A stretch of 46,634 bases of DNA, taken from positions 42,495 to 89,128 of the forward strand of contig DBWK01000063.1 in the NCBI GenBank assembly GCA_002308875.1, read 5' to 3'. The position numbers and the translations under genes were made by a program. Position 1 is the stretch's first letter, and each line of letters begins with the position of its first letter. This DNA comes from Treponema sp. UBA1240 (GTDB lineage: Bacteria > Spirochaetota > Spirochaetia > Treponematales > Treponemataceae). Under the pieces are notes generated by a model. It searched no databases and was not told the origin of the DNA. It saw only the letters and a list, made by a program, of their open reading frames with translations. Shown here one piece after another: positions 17,527-26,002 of the stretch.

Positions 17527-17535
17527 AATATAGCA
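17527..17535 (-). promoter_or_regulatory. Extended -10 element upstream of the U32 gene
   Basis: Minus strand TGCTATATT, an extended -10 (TGn plus TATATT), lies about 37 bases before the ATG. The -35 is not convincing, as is usual for extended -10 promoters. Confidence 0.5.
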
Positions 17536-17582
17536 AAATATGTTTTTTTTCCAGTTTTTATTCACGGACTATGGCGTCAGGT

Positions 17583-18662
17583 TTAGTTTTTAAACGGTTT
17601 TGTGGAATTGGGTTTTCCCGGACTTATTGTACCGGTTGCGGTTAAAAGCCAGTCGTTTTTGTCCGCTTTTCCTGCCGTCATAAGGTTACCCTGCCTTGAA
17701 ATACTCCTAGTTGTGGTAATATTTGCGGTTGATACGGCGGAACTTATATCGGCAGACCCTTTCCATGCTCCATCCTTTACCGCCCTGTTTGCGGCAATAA
17801 CTTCCGTATTTTTGGGCCATGAGTCCTTTTTTTGTTCACTCAAAAAGAGAGCATCCATAACTTTCCCGTTTTTCCGTTCTTCCAGTAGTATTACGTCAGT
17901 TTTACCCAGTCTTGCCGAATTGTTATTGACCCACAAATCCCTTGCTGTGTCTGATGACCAGTTTCCACCAGAAAGTGTAAGATCATCTTCCAGTTCATCC
18001 AGACAAACATTTTCAAGTTTGCGCATGTGCAGTGTAATATATTCTCCTGCCTGAACTTCCACTGCGGGAAATTCGTAGCGGCATGTTTCTCCGTCATAGG
18101 CACTGTACAGGCACATTCCTGCAAGATTTCCCGATGTCTGTGCAAAAAGTTCCACAAATTCAGCACTGTTAGGTGTTCCTGATTTTCCGCTTTTCATGTC
18201 GGTTTGTATTTCGCTTAGGATTAAGTCGGGCATACGGTCGTTGTATGCCGCAAAAACGGAATTGAACGTTAAGGCGTTACCTCCATTATCAGTAACAGAA
18301 CCTTGAATACCGTAATATTTGCCCAGTTCTGTTTCTTCTTCAAGAACAACGGAAAGTTCACTTTTGTTTTCCTTTGAAAAAGAAAGAGGCATCTCGGTTT
18401 CAAACGAGGTAAGAAAAGCATTTTCATTAATCTGTTGTTCTATTTCCCCGACCTGAACAGCGACAGGAGTTATTTCCTTTGAAAAACCAAGCTTAAGGGT
18501 TTTGCCATCCAAAACGTCTATTGAAACAAGTTTTGGAGGTGAAAAATCTCCGCTGATAAAATCGGTTGTTTCCGTCCCCTCTGCGGAATTTGTGTTACAG
18601 GAAAGCAGTGCTGGAATAATCATAAACAGTGCTGCTATCTGCCCTAGATTTAGTGTTTTCAT
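17583..18662 (-). CDS. Lipoprotein with lamin-tail-like domain
   Basis: This 359-residue protein has a signal peptide ending in lipobox ALLSC (Cys22), so it should be a membrane-anchored lipoprotein. The first part (about 38-140) looks like a bacterial Ig-like domain (PKLVSIDVLDGKTLKLGFS). The second (about 150-350) has the lamin-tail pattern: LILSEIQTD, SAEFVELFAQTSGNLAGMCL and VQAGEYITLHM, then Trp- and Asn-rich strands, ending near GTISPGKPN. Lamin-tail domains occur on secreted proteins, often near nucleases. No catalytic residues are visible; function unknown. AAGGAG lies just before the ATG. It is 93 bases upstream of the U32 gene on the same strand. Confidence 0.82.
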   Translation of the reverse strand: MKTLNLGQIAALFMIIPALLSCNTNSAEGTETTDFISGDFSPPKLVSIDVLDGKTLKLGFSKEITPVAVQVGEIEQQINENAFLTSFETEMPLSFSKENKSELSVVLEEETELGKYYGIQGSVTDNGGNALTFNSVFAAYNDRMPDLILSEIQTDMKSGKSGTPNSAEFVELFAQTSGNLAGMCLYSAYDGETCRYEFPAVEVQAGEYITLHMRKLENVCLDELEDDLTLSGGNWSSDTARDLWVNNNSARLGKTDVILLEERKNGKVMDALFLSEQKKDSWPKNTEVIAANRAVKDGAWKGSADISSAVSTANITTTRSISRQGNLMTAGKADKNDWLLTATGTISPGKPNSTKPFKN

Positions 18663-18842
18663 TTTTTTTCTCCTTGTTTTTTTGATAAACTTTTAAGCCG
18701 ACGGCTTTTTTGTCTTTACATCTTTTATTGCGAAAAAAAGTTGATTTCTGACATTTTGGCGAAAAAAAAATGAAAAAATTTTTGAAACAAAGCGACAGTA
18801 GACAATAAGTTTTTTTTTTAATATTCTACAAAAGAGGAAACA

Positions 18843-19445
18843 ATGAAAACAAATACTATATTTTGTGAAGATGAAAATGCCAAAAAAAATCCTGAAAATG
18901 AAAATGCCGAAGCTTTGAGTGCAAAGTTTTTAAAAACAAGGCAGATTATTCTTTCCGGTGAAATAAACAAGGAACTTGCAGAAAAAGTCGTTCGCCAGTT
19001 GTTAGTACTGGAAGCTGATTCTTCAGACCCGATACGCCTGTACATTGATTCTCCCGGAGGAGATGCGGATGCAGGTTTTTCAATTTTTGACATGATACGC
19101 TTCATAAATGCACCTGTTTACACAATCGGAATTGGTCTTGTGGCAAGCGCTGCTGCGATTGTTTTACTTGCGTCACCAAAAGAACGTCGTTTTGCGTTCC
19201 CTAACAGCCGTTATCTGATACATCAGCCGTTGAGCGGAATACGCGGTGTTGCTACGGAGATTGAAATCCATGCGCAGGAACTGGAAAAAATGCGTGTAAA
19301 GATTAATGAACTGATTTCGCAGGAATCGGGAAAACCCGTTGAAAAAGTTCAGAAGGACACAGACAGGGACTTTTGGATGAATGCGGAAGAAGCGAAAGAG
19401 TATGGCCTTGTTAATGCGGTAATTACCAAAAGAGCAGAAATGTAA
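18843..19445 (+). CDS. clpP: ATP-dependent Clp protease proteolytic subunit
   Basis: This 200-residue ClpP serine peptidase forms the barrel that degrades unfolded proteins fed by Clp ATPases. The catalytic triad is Ser102 (GLVASAAAIV), His127 (YLIHQPLSG) and Asp176 (DTDRDFWM); the 25- and 49-residue spacings match E. coli ClpP. The usual ASMGA around the serine is ASAAA here. The first 25 residues are Asn- and Glu-rich and may be a propeptide. AGAGGAA precedes the ATG. No Clp ATPase is adjacent, and this may be one of two ClpP paralogues. The next gene has its own promoter. Confidence 0.93.
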   Translation: MKTNTIFCEDENAKKNPENENAEALSAKFLKTRQIILSGEINKELAEKVVRQLLVLEADSSDPIRLYIDSPGGDADAGFSIFDMIRFINAPVYTIGIGLVASAAAIVLLASPKERRFAFPNSRYLIHQPLSGIRGVATEIEIHAQELEKMRVKINELISQESGKPVEKVQKDTDRDFWMNAEEAKEYGLVNAVITKRAEM

Positions 19446-19446
19446 A

Positions 19447-19475
19447 TTGATGTAAACAAAAAAATGTGATATTAT
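19447..19475 (+). promoter_or_regulatory. Promoter of the UPF0158-GNAT gene, predicted nearly leaderless
   Basis: TTGATG (19447-19452), 17 bases, TATTAT (19470-19475), then eight bases to ATG 19484. No Shine-Dalgarno sequence. The -35 begins right after the clpP stop. Confidence 0.55.
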
Positions 19476-19483
19476 GATATATC

Positions 19484-20383
19484 ATGGAATTTGAATTAAC
19501 TTCCGAACTAATAAACGAAATCGTGTTTTCTATGGAAGATCAGAACGAATTCTATTTATTAGATTCATGCGGACCGGTTTTGTTAAAAAAAACGGAAGTA
19601 TCAAATCCTGATTCTGACCGCTATTACAGTTTGCCGGTCTGGGATTCAATCAGCGGATTCAAGTTGATGGAACAGTTTGTAACTGCCCTGAAGAATGCGT
19701 TGGTTGCGGATAAATTGCGGAACATACTTTCTGCGGGGAAAGGCGTTTTCCGTAATTTTAAAAATGTTCTTAAAGAATATCCTGAAATTGAAAAACAATG
19801 GTTTTCTTTTAAAGAACAAAAAATGAAACAAGTTATTTTATCTTGGTACAATGACCTTCGGGATTTTTGGGGGCTTGAGCATTTGGGCTTCGAACCGGAG
19901 GAAAACTCTGAACTTGTTCAGGATGATTTTGTTTTCAGGTCATTTCAAGAGGCTGACAGAAACACATTGCGCGCTTCCGTTGATTCCGCAGTCAGGGATA
20001 TAAACGAGAATTATAAGGGAGAATCCGGCAGTGTTTTGGCATTATTATGGGAAAAACAGCGAGAATTTGAAAATGACAAAAAAAGCGTCATTTTGATTTG
20101 TGAGTCAGTTTCAGAAGATTTTGTGGGTTTTGCGGCGGCATCTTATTTTGATGAAAAAGGAGACTGTCGTCAGGCTGTTTTGGTAACAAGTTTTTTGATT
20201 CTCCCGCAGTTCAGAGGTTTGGGCCTTGGAACGGAACTTCTGAGGAAAACTCTTCAGGAATTAAAAGAGAAGGATGTTAAAAAAGTTTTTTTTACTGACC
20301 TTCTTATTCCTGATTTCTTTTATTCAGTATTAGTACGGGAAGGTTTTTCAAGAATAGGTTCAATTTTTTTTATTGATTTATAA
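19484..20383 (+). CDS. UPF0158-like domain fused to GNAT acetyltransferase
   Basis: The 299-residue protein has two parts. Residues 1-135 resemble the UPF0158 family: RYYSLPVWDS, the central GKGVFRNFKNVL and the ending QWFSFKEQKMKQVILSWYNDL. Residues about 145-299 are a GNAT N-acetyltransferase: acetyl-CoA motif A is PQFRGLGLGTELL (241-253), followed by VFFTDLLIP and the typical FYSVLVREGFSRIG ending. Target and role are unknown; UPF0158 has no firm function that I know. The gene lacks a ribosome-binding site and has a promoter eight bases from its ATG. Confidence 0.75.
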   Translation: MEFELTSELINEIVFSMEDQNEFYLLDSCGPVLLKKTEVSNPDSDRYYSLPVWDSISGFKLMEQFVTALKNALVADKLRNILSAGKGVFRNFKNVLKEYPEIEKQWFSFKEQKMKQVILSWYNDLRDFWGLEHLGFEPEENSELVQDDFVFRSFQEADRNTLRASVDSAVRDINENYKGESGSVLALLWEKQREFENDKKSVILICESVSEDFVGFAAASYFDEKGDCRQAVLVTSFLILPQFRGLGLGTELLRKTLQELKEKDVKKVFFTDLLIPDFFYSVLVREGFSRIGSIFFIDL

Positions 20384-20459
20384 AAAAAATGAGAGTATTT
20401 TTAATAAGAAGCTTTTTTATTTTGTAAGTTTTCTTAATTAGTTTGAAAGGAGTTTGGAA

Positions 20460-21131
20460 GTGTCATTAAAAAAAGAATTTTCATTTAATGCTGAACAGAT
20501 TTCGGCAATTTTGCAGGAAGCGGTAAGAAAAGTCAAAACGGAAGAAGATCCTTATGAATTGACTGAATTAAAAAAGATATTCAAAAAAAATGTTCCCCTT
20601 AATTTGCGATCTTATGTTGCAGGATATTTTGCAAAACAGCTTTCTTCAAATTATCATGGTGGTTATCAACGTCGGGATCGTTATTCACGTCGTCCGAGAT
20701 ATGATGAAATTCCTCAGAATCGTATGCGCGATCATAGCGGTGAAACAACAATCGGAACAAAACCACCTGTAGCTCGTGCAGAAATTGCAGAAGAATACGC
20801 TGCTACTGTTTTTGTAAGCATCGGACGCAACCGCCATGTTTATCCGCGTGATTTGGTCGCTCTCATTTCACAGGCTGGTGGTGTTCCTCGTGAGCGTATC
20901 GGCGAAATCCGTGTTTTGGACAATTATTCCTTTGTTCAGTTGTTCGCCGAGGATGCAAACGGTGTAATTTCTCTGCTTGACGGCTATGAGTACCGAGGAC
21001 GAAGGCTTAGTGTAAGCTATTCCCGCAAAAAAAGTGATGCAAAACCGGTAGAAAGCAATGAAGAACTTCCCGTTGATTCCGGGTATGAGGAATCTATGCA
21101 CACTGAAGCAGGTCAGTCGGAAGAAATCTAA
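20460..21131 (+). CDS. Stand-alone DbpA-type RNA-binding domain protein
   Basis: The 223-residue product has an N-terminal helical region (1-60), an Arg- and Tyr-rich linker (about 62-85, with repeated RR and YSRR-like runs), and a DbpA RNA-binding domain (about 115-192). The domain reads TVFVSIGRNRHVYPRDLVAL, GEIRVLDNYSFVQLF and YRGRRLSVSYS. In DEAD-box helicases it binds 23S rRNA, but no helicase core is present here. The C-terminus is acidic. I choose GTG 20460 because AAAGGAG lies seven bases before it; an alternative TTG at 20454 would abut that site. Likely an RNA chaperone or ribosome-assembly helper; this is inference. Confidence 0.85.
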   Translation: MSLKKEFSFNAEQISAILQEAVRKVKTEEDPYELTELKKIFKKNVPLNLRSYVAGYFAKQLSSNYHGGYQRRDRYSRRPRYDEIPQNRMRDHSGETTIGTKPPVARAEIAEEYAATVFVSIGRNRHVYPRDLVALISQAGGVPRERIGEIRVLDNYSFVQLFAEDANGVISLLDGYEYRGRRLSVSYSRKKSDAKPVESNEELPVDSGYEESMHTEAGQSEEI

Positions 21132-21151
21132 TCCGCAGATTATAAAAAGTC

Positions 21152-21199
21152 AGGGCTGTTTAAAATGCGGGTAAAACCTTGCCTTTTCGAACAGTCCTG
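21152..21199 (+). other. Imperfect hairpin after the DbpA-domain gene
   Basis: CAGGGCTGTT (21152-21161) can pair with AACAGTCCTG (21190-21199) over ten pairs, one of them G-U. The 28-base interior may fold further. No T-run follows, so it is not a classical terminator; it may stabilise a 3' end. Confidence 0.35.
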
Positions 21200-21235
21200 A
21201 TGGCACTAATTCCCTTTCAAAAATAAATCTCCGCA

Positions 21236-21264
21236 TTGCCCTTATTAAAAAAAAGAAGTATATT
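21236..21264 (+). promoter_or_regulatory. Promoter of the CobW-family gene, predicted leaderless
   Basis: TTGCCC (21236-21241), 17 bases, TATATT (21259-21264), six bases, ATG 21271. No Shine-Dalgarno sequence lies between. Confidence 0.6.
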
Positions 21265-21270
21265 TATTGC

Positions 21271-22497
21271 ATGAAAAACAAACTTATTCCTGTTACTCTG
21301 CTTACCGGTTATCTGGGAGCAGGTAAAACCACACTTTTAAATTATATTCTGAACAATCAGAAAGGCTATAAGGTCGCTGTTATTGTCAACGATATTGGAG
21401 AAGTTAATATTGACGCTAGTCTTATAGAAAAGGGTGCAGGCATTGTTGAAGAAGACAAGGGTTCTGTTGTTCCGCTCCAAAACGGCTGTATCTGTTGTAA
21501 TCTTAAAACGGATTTGATGAATCAGATAATTTCTCTGGCTAATCAGAACAAATATGATTATATTCTGATTGAAGCAAGTGGAATATGTGAACCTATGCCG
21601 ATTGCCCAGACAATCGAAATGCTTTCCGGTAATACTGGTGACAGGGGAATCCCTGTTGTATGCAAACTGGATAATATTGTTGCTGTCGTTGATGCACTGC
21701 GGCTTGTTGATGAGTTTGGCAGCGGAAACTCCCTGCTCAAAAAAGATCTTGAAGAACACGACATAGAAGCACTTCTCATTCAGCAGATAGAGTTCTGTAA
21801 TACAATCCTTCTTAACAAAACCGATTTAGTAACACCAGAGCAGCTGGTTGAAGTTAAGGCCGTAATAAGAAAACTTCAGCCGTCCGCTAAAATTATTGAA
21901 ACTCAGAAAGCTGTTGTTGATCTTAAGGAAGTTCTCGGTACTGGTGCTTTTGACTTTGAAAAAGTTTACTCAACGGCAGGTTGGATAAAAGAGCTTGAAG
22001 AACATGATGAAGATGATGATGACGACGAGCACGAAGAACACCACCATGAACATGATGAACATCATGAGCATCACGAACACCATCATCACGACCATGAACA
22101 CGGTGAACATAACCATGTTGACGAATTTGGTATAAGCACATTTGTTTATCAGGTAAGACGTCCGTTCGACAGAATGAAACTTGAAAACTTCGCCTCCAAC
22201 TGGCCTGCAACTGTAATCAGATCTAAAGGCATTGTTTGGTTCAGTGATGACAATGATGCCGCCTATGTTTTGGAACAGGCGGGAAAGCAGATAACTGCAG
22301 GCTATTCCGGCGATTGGATGGCTACAGCTCCCAAAGCACAAATTAAGCGTGCGCTGGCTTCTGATCCTGAGTTTGCCAAAAACTGGGACGAAAAATACGG
22401 TGACCGCATGGTAAAACTTGTATTTATCGGTCGCAATATGGACAAGAAAAAAATTGTTTCAGATTTGGATGCCTGCACAGTAGAGCCCGCCCTATAG
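21271..22497 (+). CDS. CobW/COG0523 family GTPase with His-rich metal-binding loop
   Basis: This 408-residue G3E GTPase has Walker A GYLGAGKTT (13-21), the invariant metal-binding CxCC in NGCICCNL (71-78), Walker B-like YILIEASG and the guanine-specificity NKTD (182-185). Between GTPase and C-terminal CobW domains lies an acidic and histidine-rich stretch (245-282) with 18 histidines. The C-terminal domain has TFVYQVRRPFDRMKL and KGIVWFSDD. Such proteins are metallochaperones, most often for zinc; His-rich loops store or deliver Zn or Ni. Neighbours do not indicate the client. The gene is predicted to be transcribed as a leaderless message. No clear Zur-like operator was seen. Confidence 0.93.
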   Translation: MKNKLIPVTLLTGYLGAGKTTLLNYILNNQKGYKVAVIVNDIGEVNIDASLIEKGAGIVEEDKGSVVPLQNGCICCNLKTDLMNQIISLANQNKYDYILIEASGICEPMPIAQTIEMLSGNTGDRGIPVVCKLDNIVAVVDALRLVDEFGSGNSLLKKDLEEHDIEALLIQQIEFCNTILLNKTDLVTPEQLVEVKAVIRKLQPSAKIIETQKAVVDLKEVLGTGAFDFEKVYSTAGWIKELEEHDEDDDDDEHEEHHHEHDEHHEHHEHHHHDHEHGEHNHVDEFGISTFVYQVRRPFDRMKLENFASNWPATVIRSKGIVWFSDDNDAAYVLEQAGKQITAGYSGDWMATAPKAQIKRALASDPEFAKNWDEKYGDRMVKLVFIGRNMDKKKIVSDLDACTVEPAL

Positions 22498-22524
22498 GTG
22501 TTTTTTCGGCAGGAGATTATCAGT

Positions 22525-24459
22525 ATGCTGACAGTAAATTCCATTGTCCTGTATAAAAATCTCCCGGCTGTTGTAAAGGAATGCGGCGAAAAATATACCA
22601 TAGCTTTTTCTGTAAAATCCGGTAAAAAAACAGAAATAAAAACGCAGACCGTCCGCGAAAAAGATGTTGTGGTGTTGTTTACAAATTCATCTGATGTTTT
22701 GGATTGTGAACAACTGTATGAGATAGAACGGAAAATTTCGGAACAAAAGTCACGGCTGGATGATTCTACAAAGGAAGTATACCAGTTATTTGAAGCCGAT
22801 GAGACTCAAAGCCCTGTAGACTTCTCCGAACTATGCGAACTCGTGTACGGTTCGTTTACAGCGGTTGAAAGCTGGGCACTTTATTCATATTTTCATACAT
22901 CACCTTTTTTTAAGGAAGATTTGTCTTCCGGACAAATTTCCTATTCACTGCGTTCTAAAGATGAAATTGATTCGCTTATTGCAAAGCAGATAGAAAAAAG
23001 CAATGAACAGGAAAACCGAACCGCTTTTATCAGCCGCCTAAAGTCAAAAAAAATACAACTTCCTGATGATGCAAAATATATGCAGGAAATTGAAGCTTTT
23101 GCACTTGGAAAAACTGATAAATCAAAAAACATGAAAGACGCCGGATATTCCGAAACTCAGGAAAATGCGCACAAGCTTTTAATCGACACAAAATTTTGGA
23201 CGCCATACCGAAATCCTTATCCTGCAAGAGCGGGACTTTCCATGCAGTCTGCCGGAGAAACGCTTTCTCATCCGCCGGAGGAGGAGCGCGTACGCATCCA
23301 GCATGTGGCACTTGCAATCGACAATGAGTGGAGTAGGGATCCCGATGATGCCGTGTTTTATGACGGTACATTTTTGTGGGTTCATATCGCAGATCCTGCA
23401 AGTACTGTTTTACCTGATACAAAAATTGACCTTGCAGCACGGAATCGTGGTGCTACACTTTATATTCCCGAATGTGCGGCAAGAATGTTGAGTGAAGATT
23501 CTCTGGAAGATTATGCGCTTGGTCTTGTGGAAGAAACAGATGCTGAGGCGTATTCAAAAGCTTTATCATTCAGACTGTCTTTGGATGAAAACGGTTCTGT
23601 CGTTGATACTGCTGTACTAAAAACAGAGGTTCGTGTCAGGCGCCTGACTTACGAACAGGCCGATGAAATGTGTACCGAACCTGAGCTTTCGCCACTTTTC
23701 AGCATAGCGGATAAAAACATTGAACGCAGAAAAAAGGCAGGTGCTGTGTTTATTTCGTTGCCGGAAGTTCATATTTCTGTTTCAGTTGAAAAAGATGCGA
23801 TGGCACCAAAGATTACGGTAGAACCTTTAAAGGAGAACCAATCCGCTGTTATGGTACGCGAAATGATGCTTTTGGCGGGCGAGGGCGCTGCAAAGTTTGC
23901 TTTTAAAAACCAAATCCCAATTCCTTTTATTTCACAGGATGCTCCCGAGCTTCCCAAGGATTTGCCGCCCGGTCTGGCGGGTCAGTATAAGCTCCGCCGT
24001 TCTATGCGAGCCCGCTCTGTGGGAACTGTTCCGTCCGCACATGCCGGTTTGGGGCTGGGCATGTATACGCAGGTTACAAGTCCTTTGCGCAGATATTCGG
24101 ACTTGTTGACGCACCAGCAGCTGCGCGCATATATAGACAAAAAACCGATGCTTTCAAAAGAGCAGGTTTTAGAACGGATTTCTGCAGGAGATGCGGCGGC
24201 AGGTGTTGTGTCCAAGGTACAGCGGAAAAGCGAACTGCACTGGATTTTGTGCTTTTTGCTGCAAAATCCCGGGTGGGTGGGTAACGGCGTTATAGTGGAA
24301 TTGAAAGGTAATAGTGCCGTTGTTTTTATTCCCAGTCTTGGACAGGAAACACAAATAGCTCTAAAAGCAAAACAAGAGCTTAATTCGGAAGTTCGCCTTA
24401 AAGCCGGCAAAGTTGACATTCCAAAGCAGACGGTAACGTTTGTTCAAATCCCTGACTAA
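22525..24459 (+). CDS. RNase II/R family exoribonuclease (RNB domain)
   Basis: This 644-residue protein has an RNB catalytic domain (about 255-560) with the metal-binding aspartates intact: Asp266, Asp272, Asp274 and Asp275 in AIDNEWSRDPDDAVF. Further RNB features are LWVHIADPAS, ARNRGATLYIPE and YTQVTSPLRRYSDLLTHQQL. The N-terminal 250 residues lack obvious cold-shock domains, and the C-terminus has a short beta-rich S1-like end. It is expected to degrade single-stranded RNA 3' to 5'. I start at ATG 22525 because AGGAGA lies eight bases ahead; a GTG at 22498 lies immediately after the previous stop. It probably shares the cobW-like gene's transcript. Confidence 0.9.
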   Translation: MLTVNSIVLYKNLPAVVKECGEKYTIAFSVKSGKKTEIKTQTVREKDVVVLFTNSSDVLDCEQLYEIERKISEQKSRLDDSTKEVYQLFEADETQSPVDFSELCELVYGSFTAVESWALYSYFHTSPFFKEDLSSGQISYSLRSKDEIDSLIAKQIEKSNEQENRTAFISRLKSKKIQLPDDAKYMQEIEAFALGKTDKSKNMKDAGYSETQENAHKLLIDTKFWTPYRNPYPARAGLSMQSAGETLSHPPEEERVRIQHVALAIDNEWSRDPDDAVFYDGTFLWVHIADPASTVLPDTKIDLAARNRGATLYIPECAARMLSEDSLEDYALGLVEETDAEAYSKALSFRLSLDENGSVVDTAVLKTEVRVRRLTYEQADEMCTEPELSPLFSIADKNIERRKKAGAVFISLPEVHISVSVEKDAMAPKITVEPLKENQSAVMVREMMLLAGEGAAKFAFKNQIPIPFISQDAPELPKDLPPGLAGQYKLRRSMRARSVGTVPSAHAGLGLGMYTQVTSPLRRYSDLLTHQQLRAYIDKKPMLSKEQVLERISAGDAAAGVVSKVQRKSELHWILCFLLQNPGWVGNGVIVELKGNSAVVFIPSLGQETQIALKAKQELNSEVRLKAGKVDIPKQTVTFVQIPD

Positions 24460-24488
24460 TCTGATTTTTGCACATAAGACAAAATTTG

Positions 24489-24517
24489 TTGTGAAAATGA
24501 GTATACTGGTGTAAACT
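24489..24517 (+). promoter_or_regulatory. Promoter of the GT28-like gene, predicted leaderless
   Basis: TTGTGA (24489-24494), 17 bases, TAAACT (24512-24517), six bases, ATG 24524. The geometry and the -35 are identical to the promoter at 11799-11827. Confidence 0.6.
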
Positions 24518-24523
24518 TCTCTT

Positions 24524-26002
24524 ATGGATTTATCTACATTATACGGCAACACAGTTCCTTCTTCAGTAAAAAAACAGGCGGAAAAACAATTCAACAAATT
24601 TGCCAAAAAATTTTCCTATGACCCGAACTCATATCCAAATCTTGCAGGCTATGCTATAGGTTCAGGCTATGACGATTTTGCAATGAAAACAGTTCTTGAA
24701 AATTCCTATGATCCTGAAAAGGCAGAACCTATTTCTACTGAAAAATCGATTATGATTGGTACAATCCGAATGGGCTTTGGGCACTGCCGTATGGCGATTG
24801 CACTGGCTTCAGCCGCAAAGGCTCTCGGATATACGCCGTATTGGATGGATTTGTTGTCGTATCCCGACAGTGCGGGAACAAAAACTATACGTTATCTTGA
24901 AAAGCTTTACAATCTGGGTTCGCGTATTTCGCAACGCTCAAGATTTTTCAACAAATACATCTGGGAATATATCACTTCAGCTGCAGGTCAGCGGCTTACA
25001 CACACTGTAAAAGAAAAGGCTCTTTCAAAGATATTTTCACCACTTTATACAACTGTTCCAAAGGATATTCCGTTTTTGTCCACACATCCTTGGGTAGGTC
25101 ACGGTGCAGTTGAAGCGGGCTTAAAAAATGTTGTTACCATAATTCCCGACAATTTTCCGCTGGCGTTTCATGTTGTTCCCGGAAGTACGCATGCCGTTCA
25201 GTCGCCGTCCGCATATATGGGGTATAGGACGTTTATTGCAATGGGAACAACGATGAATCTCGATTACTGTATGCCCAAGGAAGACATTTTTGAATGCGGA
25301 CATTATATTGACCACGAAATTGTATCGAATGTTGAAACTGACTGTGAGCAACGTTTGCGCCGTGTTCACAGTGGTGAAACGCGTCGTTTCCTGCTTACAA
25401 TGGGAGGCGCAGGCGCTCAGGTTATGCGCTTTGCGGATATTATACGTACAAGCCGAAAAGCGATAGAAGAAAACGAAGCAGCTTTTTTTATAAACATGGG
25501 TGATCATGTTGGAAGATGGAAAGATTTGAAAAAAATCTTTGACAAGGAAAAAATCGTGTACGAATTAATCACGGACTGGAAAGAAACCCGCAAATTCATT
25601 GAAGAAAAAAGAACTAATGAAGTTCGAGGTATATATGTCTTTTTACATGATAACTTTTATGCGGCTGTTTATACAACGAATCTACTTATCCGCATAAGTG
25701 ACGTGATGATTACAAAGCCAAGTGAACTTTCATTTTATCCCATTCCAAAGCTTTTTATTCAAAGAGTTGGCAGACACGAAGCATGGGGCGCTATCCGCGG
25801 TTCAGAAATCGGCGACGGAACAATAGAAACTGCAAGCATAACAAGTATGCACCGAACGTTAAAGCTCCTAATTGAGGAAGATGATTTGCTTGAATTGTAC
25901 TGCCGCCATATTATTCAGAACAAAAAAGACGGAATTTATGACGGTGCCTATAACGCTGTGCGAAAAGCCGTAGAGTTACGGAACAAGCATAAATCCATGT
26001 AA
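24524..26002 (+). CDS. GT-B fold glycosyltransferase-like protein (GT28/MGDG-synthase-like)
   Basis: This 492-residue protein has features of GT-B glycosyltransferases of the GT28/MGDG-synthase group: IGTIRMGFGHCRMAIAL near 83-99 (the GxGH acceptor loop), FLLTMGGAGAQ near 288 opening the second domain, and ITKPSELSFYPIPKLFI near 400, in the place of the donor-binding KPGG...SE loop. No signal or membrane helix is seen. Treponemes make glycosyl-diacylglycerols, so glycolipid synthesis is a possible role, but substrate and activity are inferred only from fold-level motifs. The 3' end overlaps the convergent rimO gene by 27 bases. Confidence 0.55.
   Translation: MDLSTLYGNTVPSSVKKQAEKQFNKFAKKFSYDPNSYPNLAGYAIGSGYDDFAMKTVLENSYDPEKAEPISTEKSIMIGTIRMGFGHCRMAIALASAAKALGYTPYWMDLLSYPDSAGTKTIRYLEKLYNLGSRISQRSRFFNKYIWEYITSAAGQRLTHTVKEKALSKIFSPLYTTVPKDIPFLSTHPWVGHGAVEAGLKNVVTIIPDNFPLAFHVVPGSTHAVQSPSAYMGYRTFIAMGTTMNLDYCMPKEDIFECGHYIDHEIVSNVETDCEQRLRRVHSGETRRFLLTMGGAGAQVMRFADIIRTSRKAIEENEAAFFINMGDHVGRWKDLKKIFDKEKIVYELITDWKETRKFIEEKRTNEVRGIYVFLHDNFYAAVYTTNLLIRISDVMITKPSELSFYPIPKLFIQRVGRHEAWGAIRGSEIGDGTIETASITSMHRTLKLLIEEDDLLELYCRHIIQNKKDGIYDGAYNAVRKAVELRNKHKSM

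Noticed and set aside
18695..18712. Small hairpin AAGCC-GAC-GGCTT followed by T residues, on the plus strand
   Set aside because: No plus-strand gene ends just before it; it lies in the leader of a minus-strand lipoprotein gene, so a terminator role is not supported, though an attenuator is possible.
22003..22118. Repeated CAY/GAA-rich DNA as a possible CRISPR or satellite repeat
   Set aside because: It is in-frame coding for the histidine-rich metal-binding loop, without regular spacing.
21923..22341. His- or Met/Val-rich frames on the minus strand opposite the CobW His loop
   Set aside because: They arise from the CAY/GAN repeats of the histidine-rich loop read backwards; no start site supports them.
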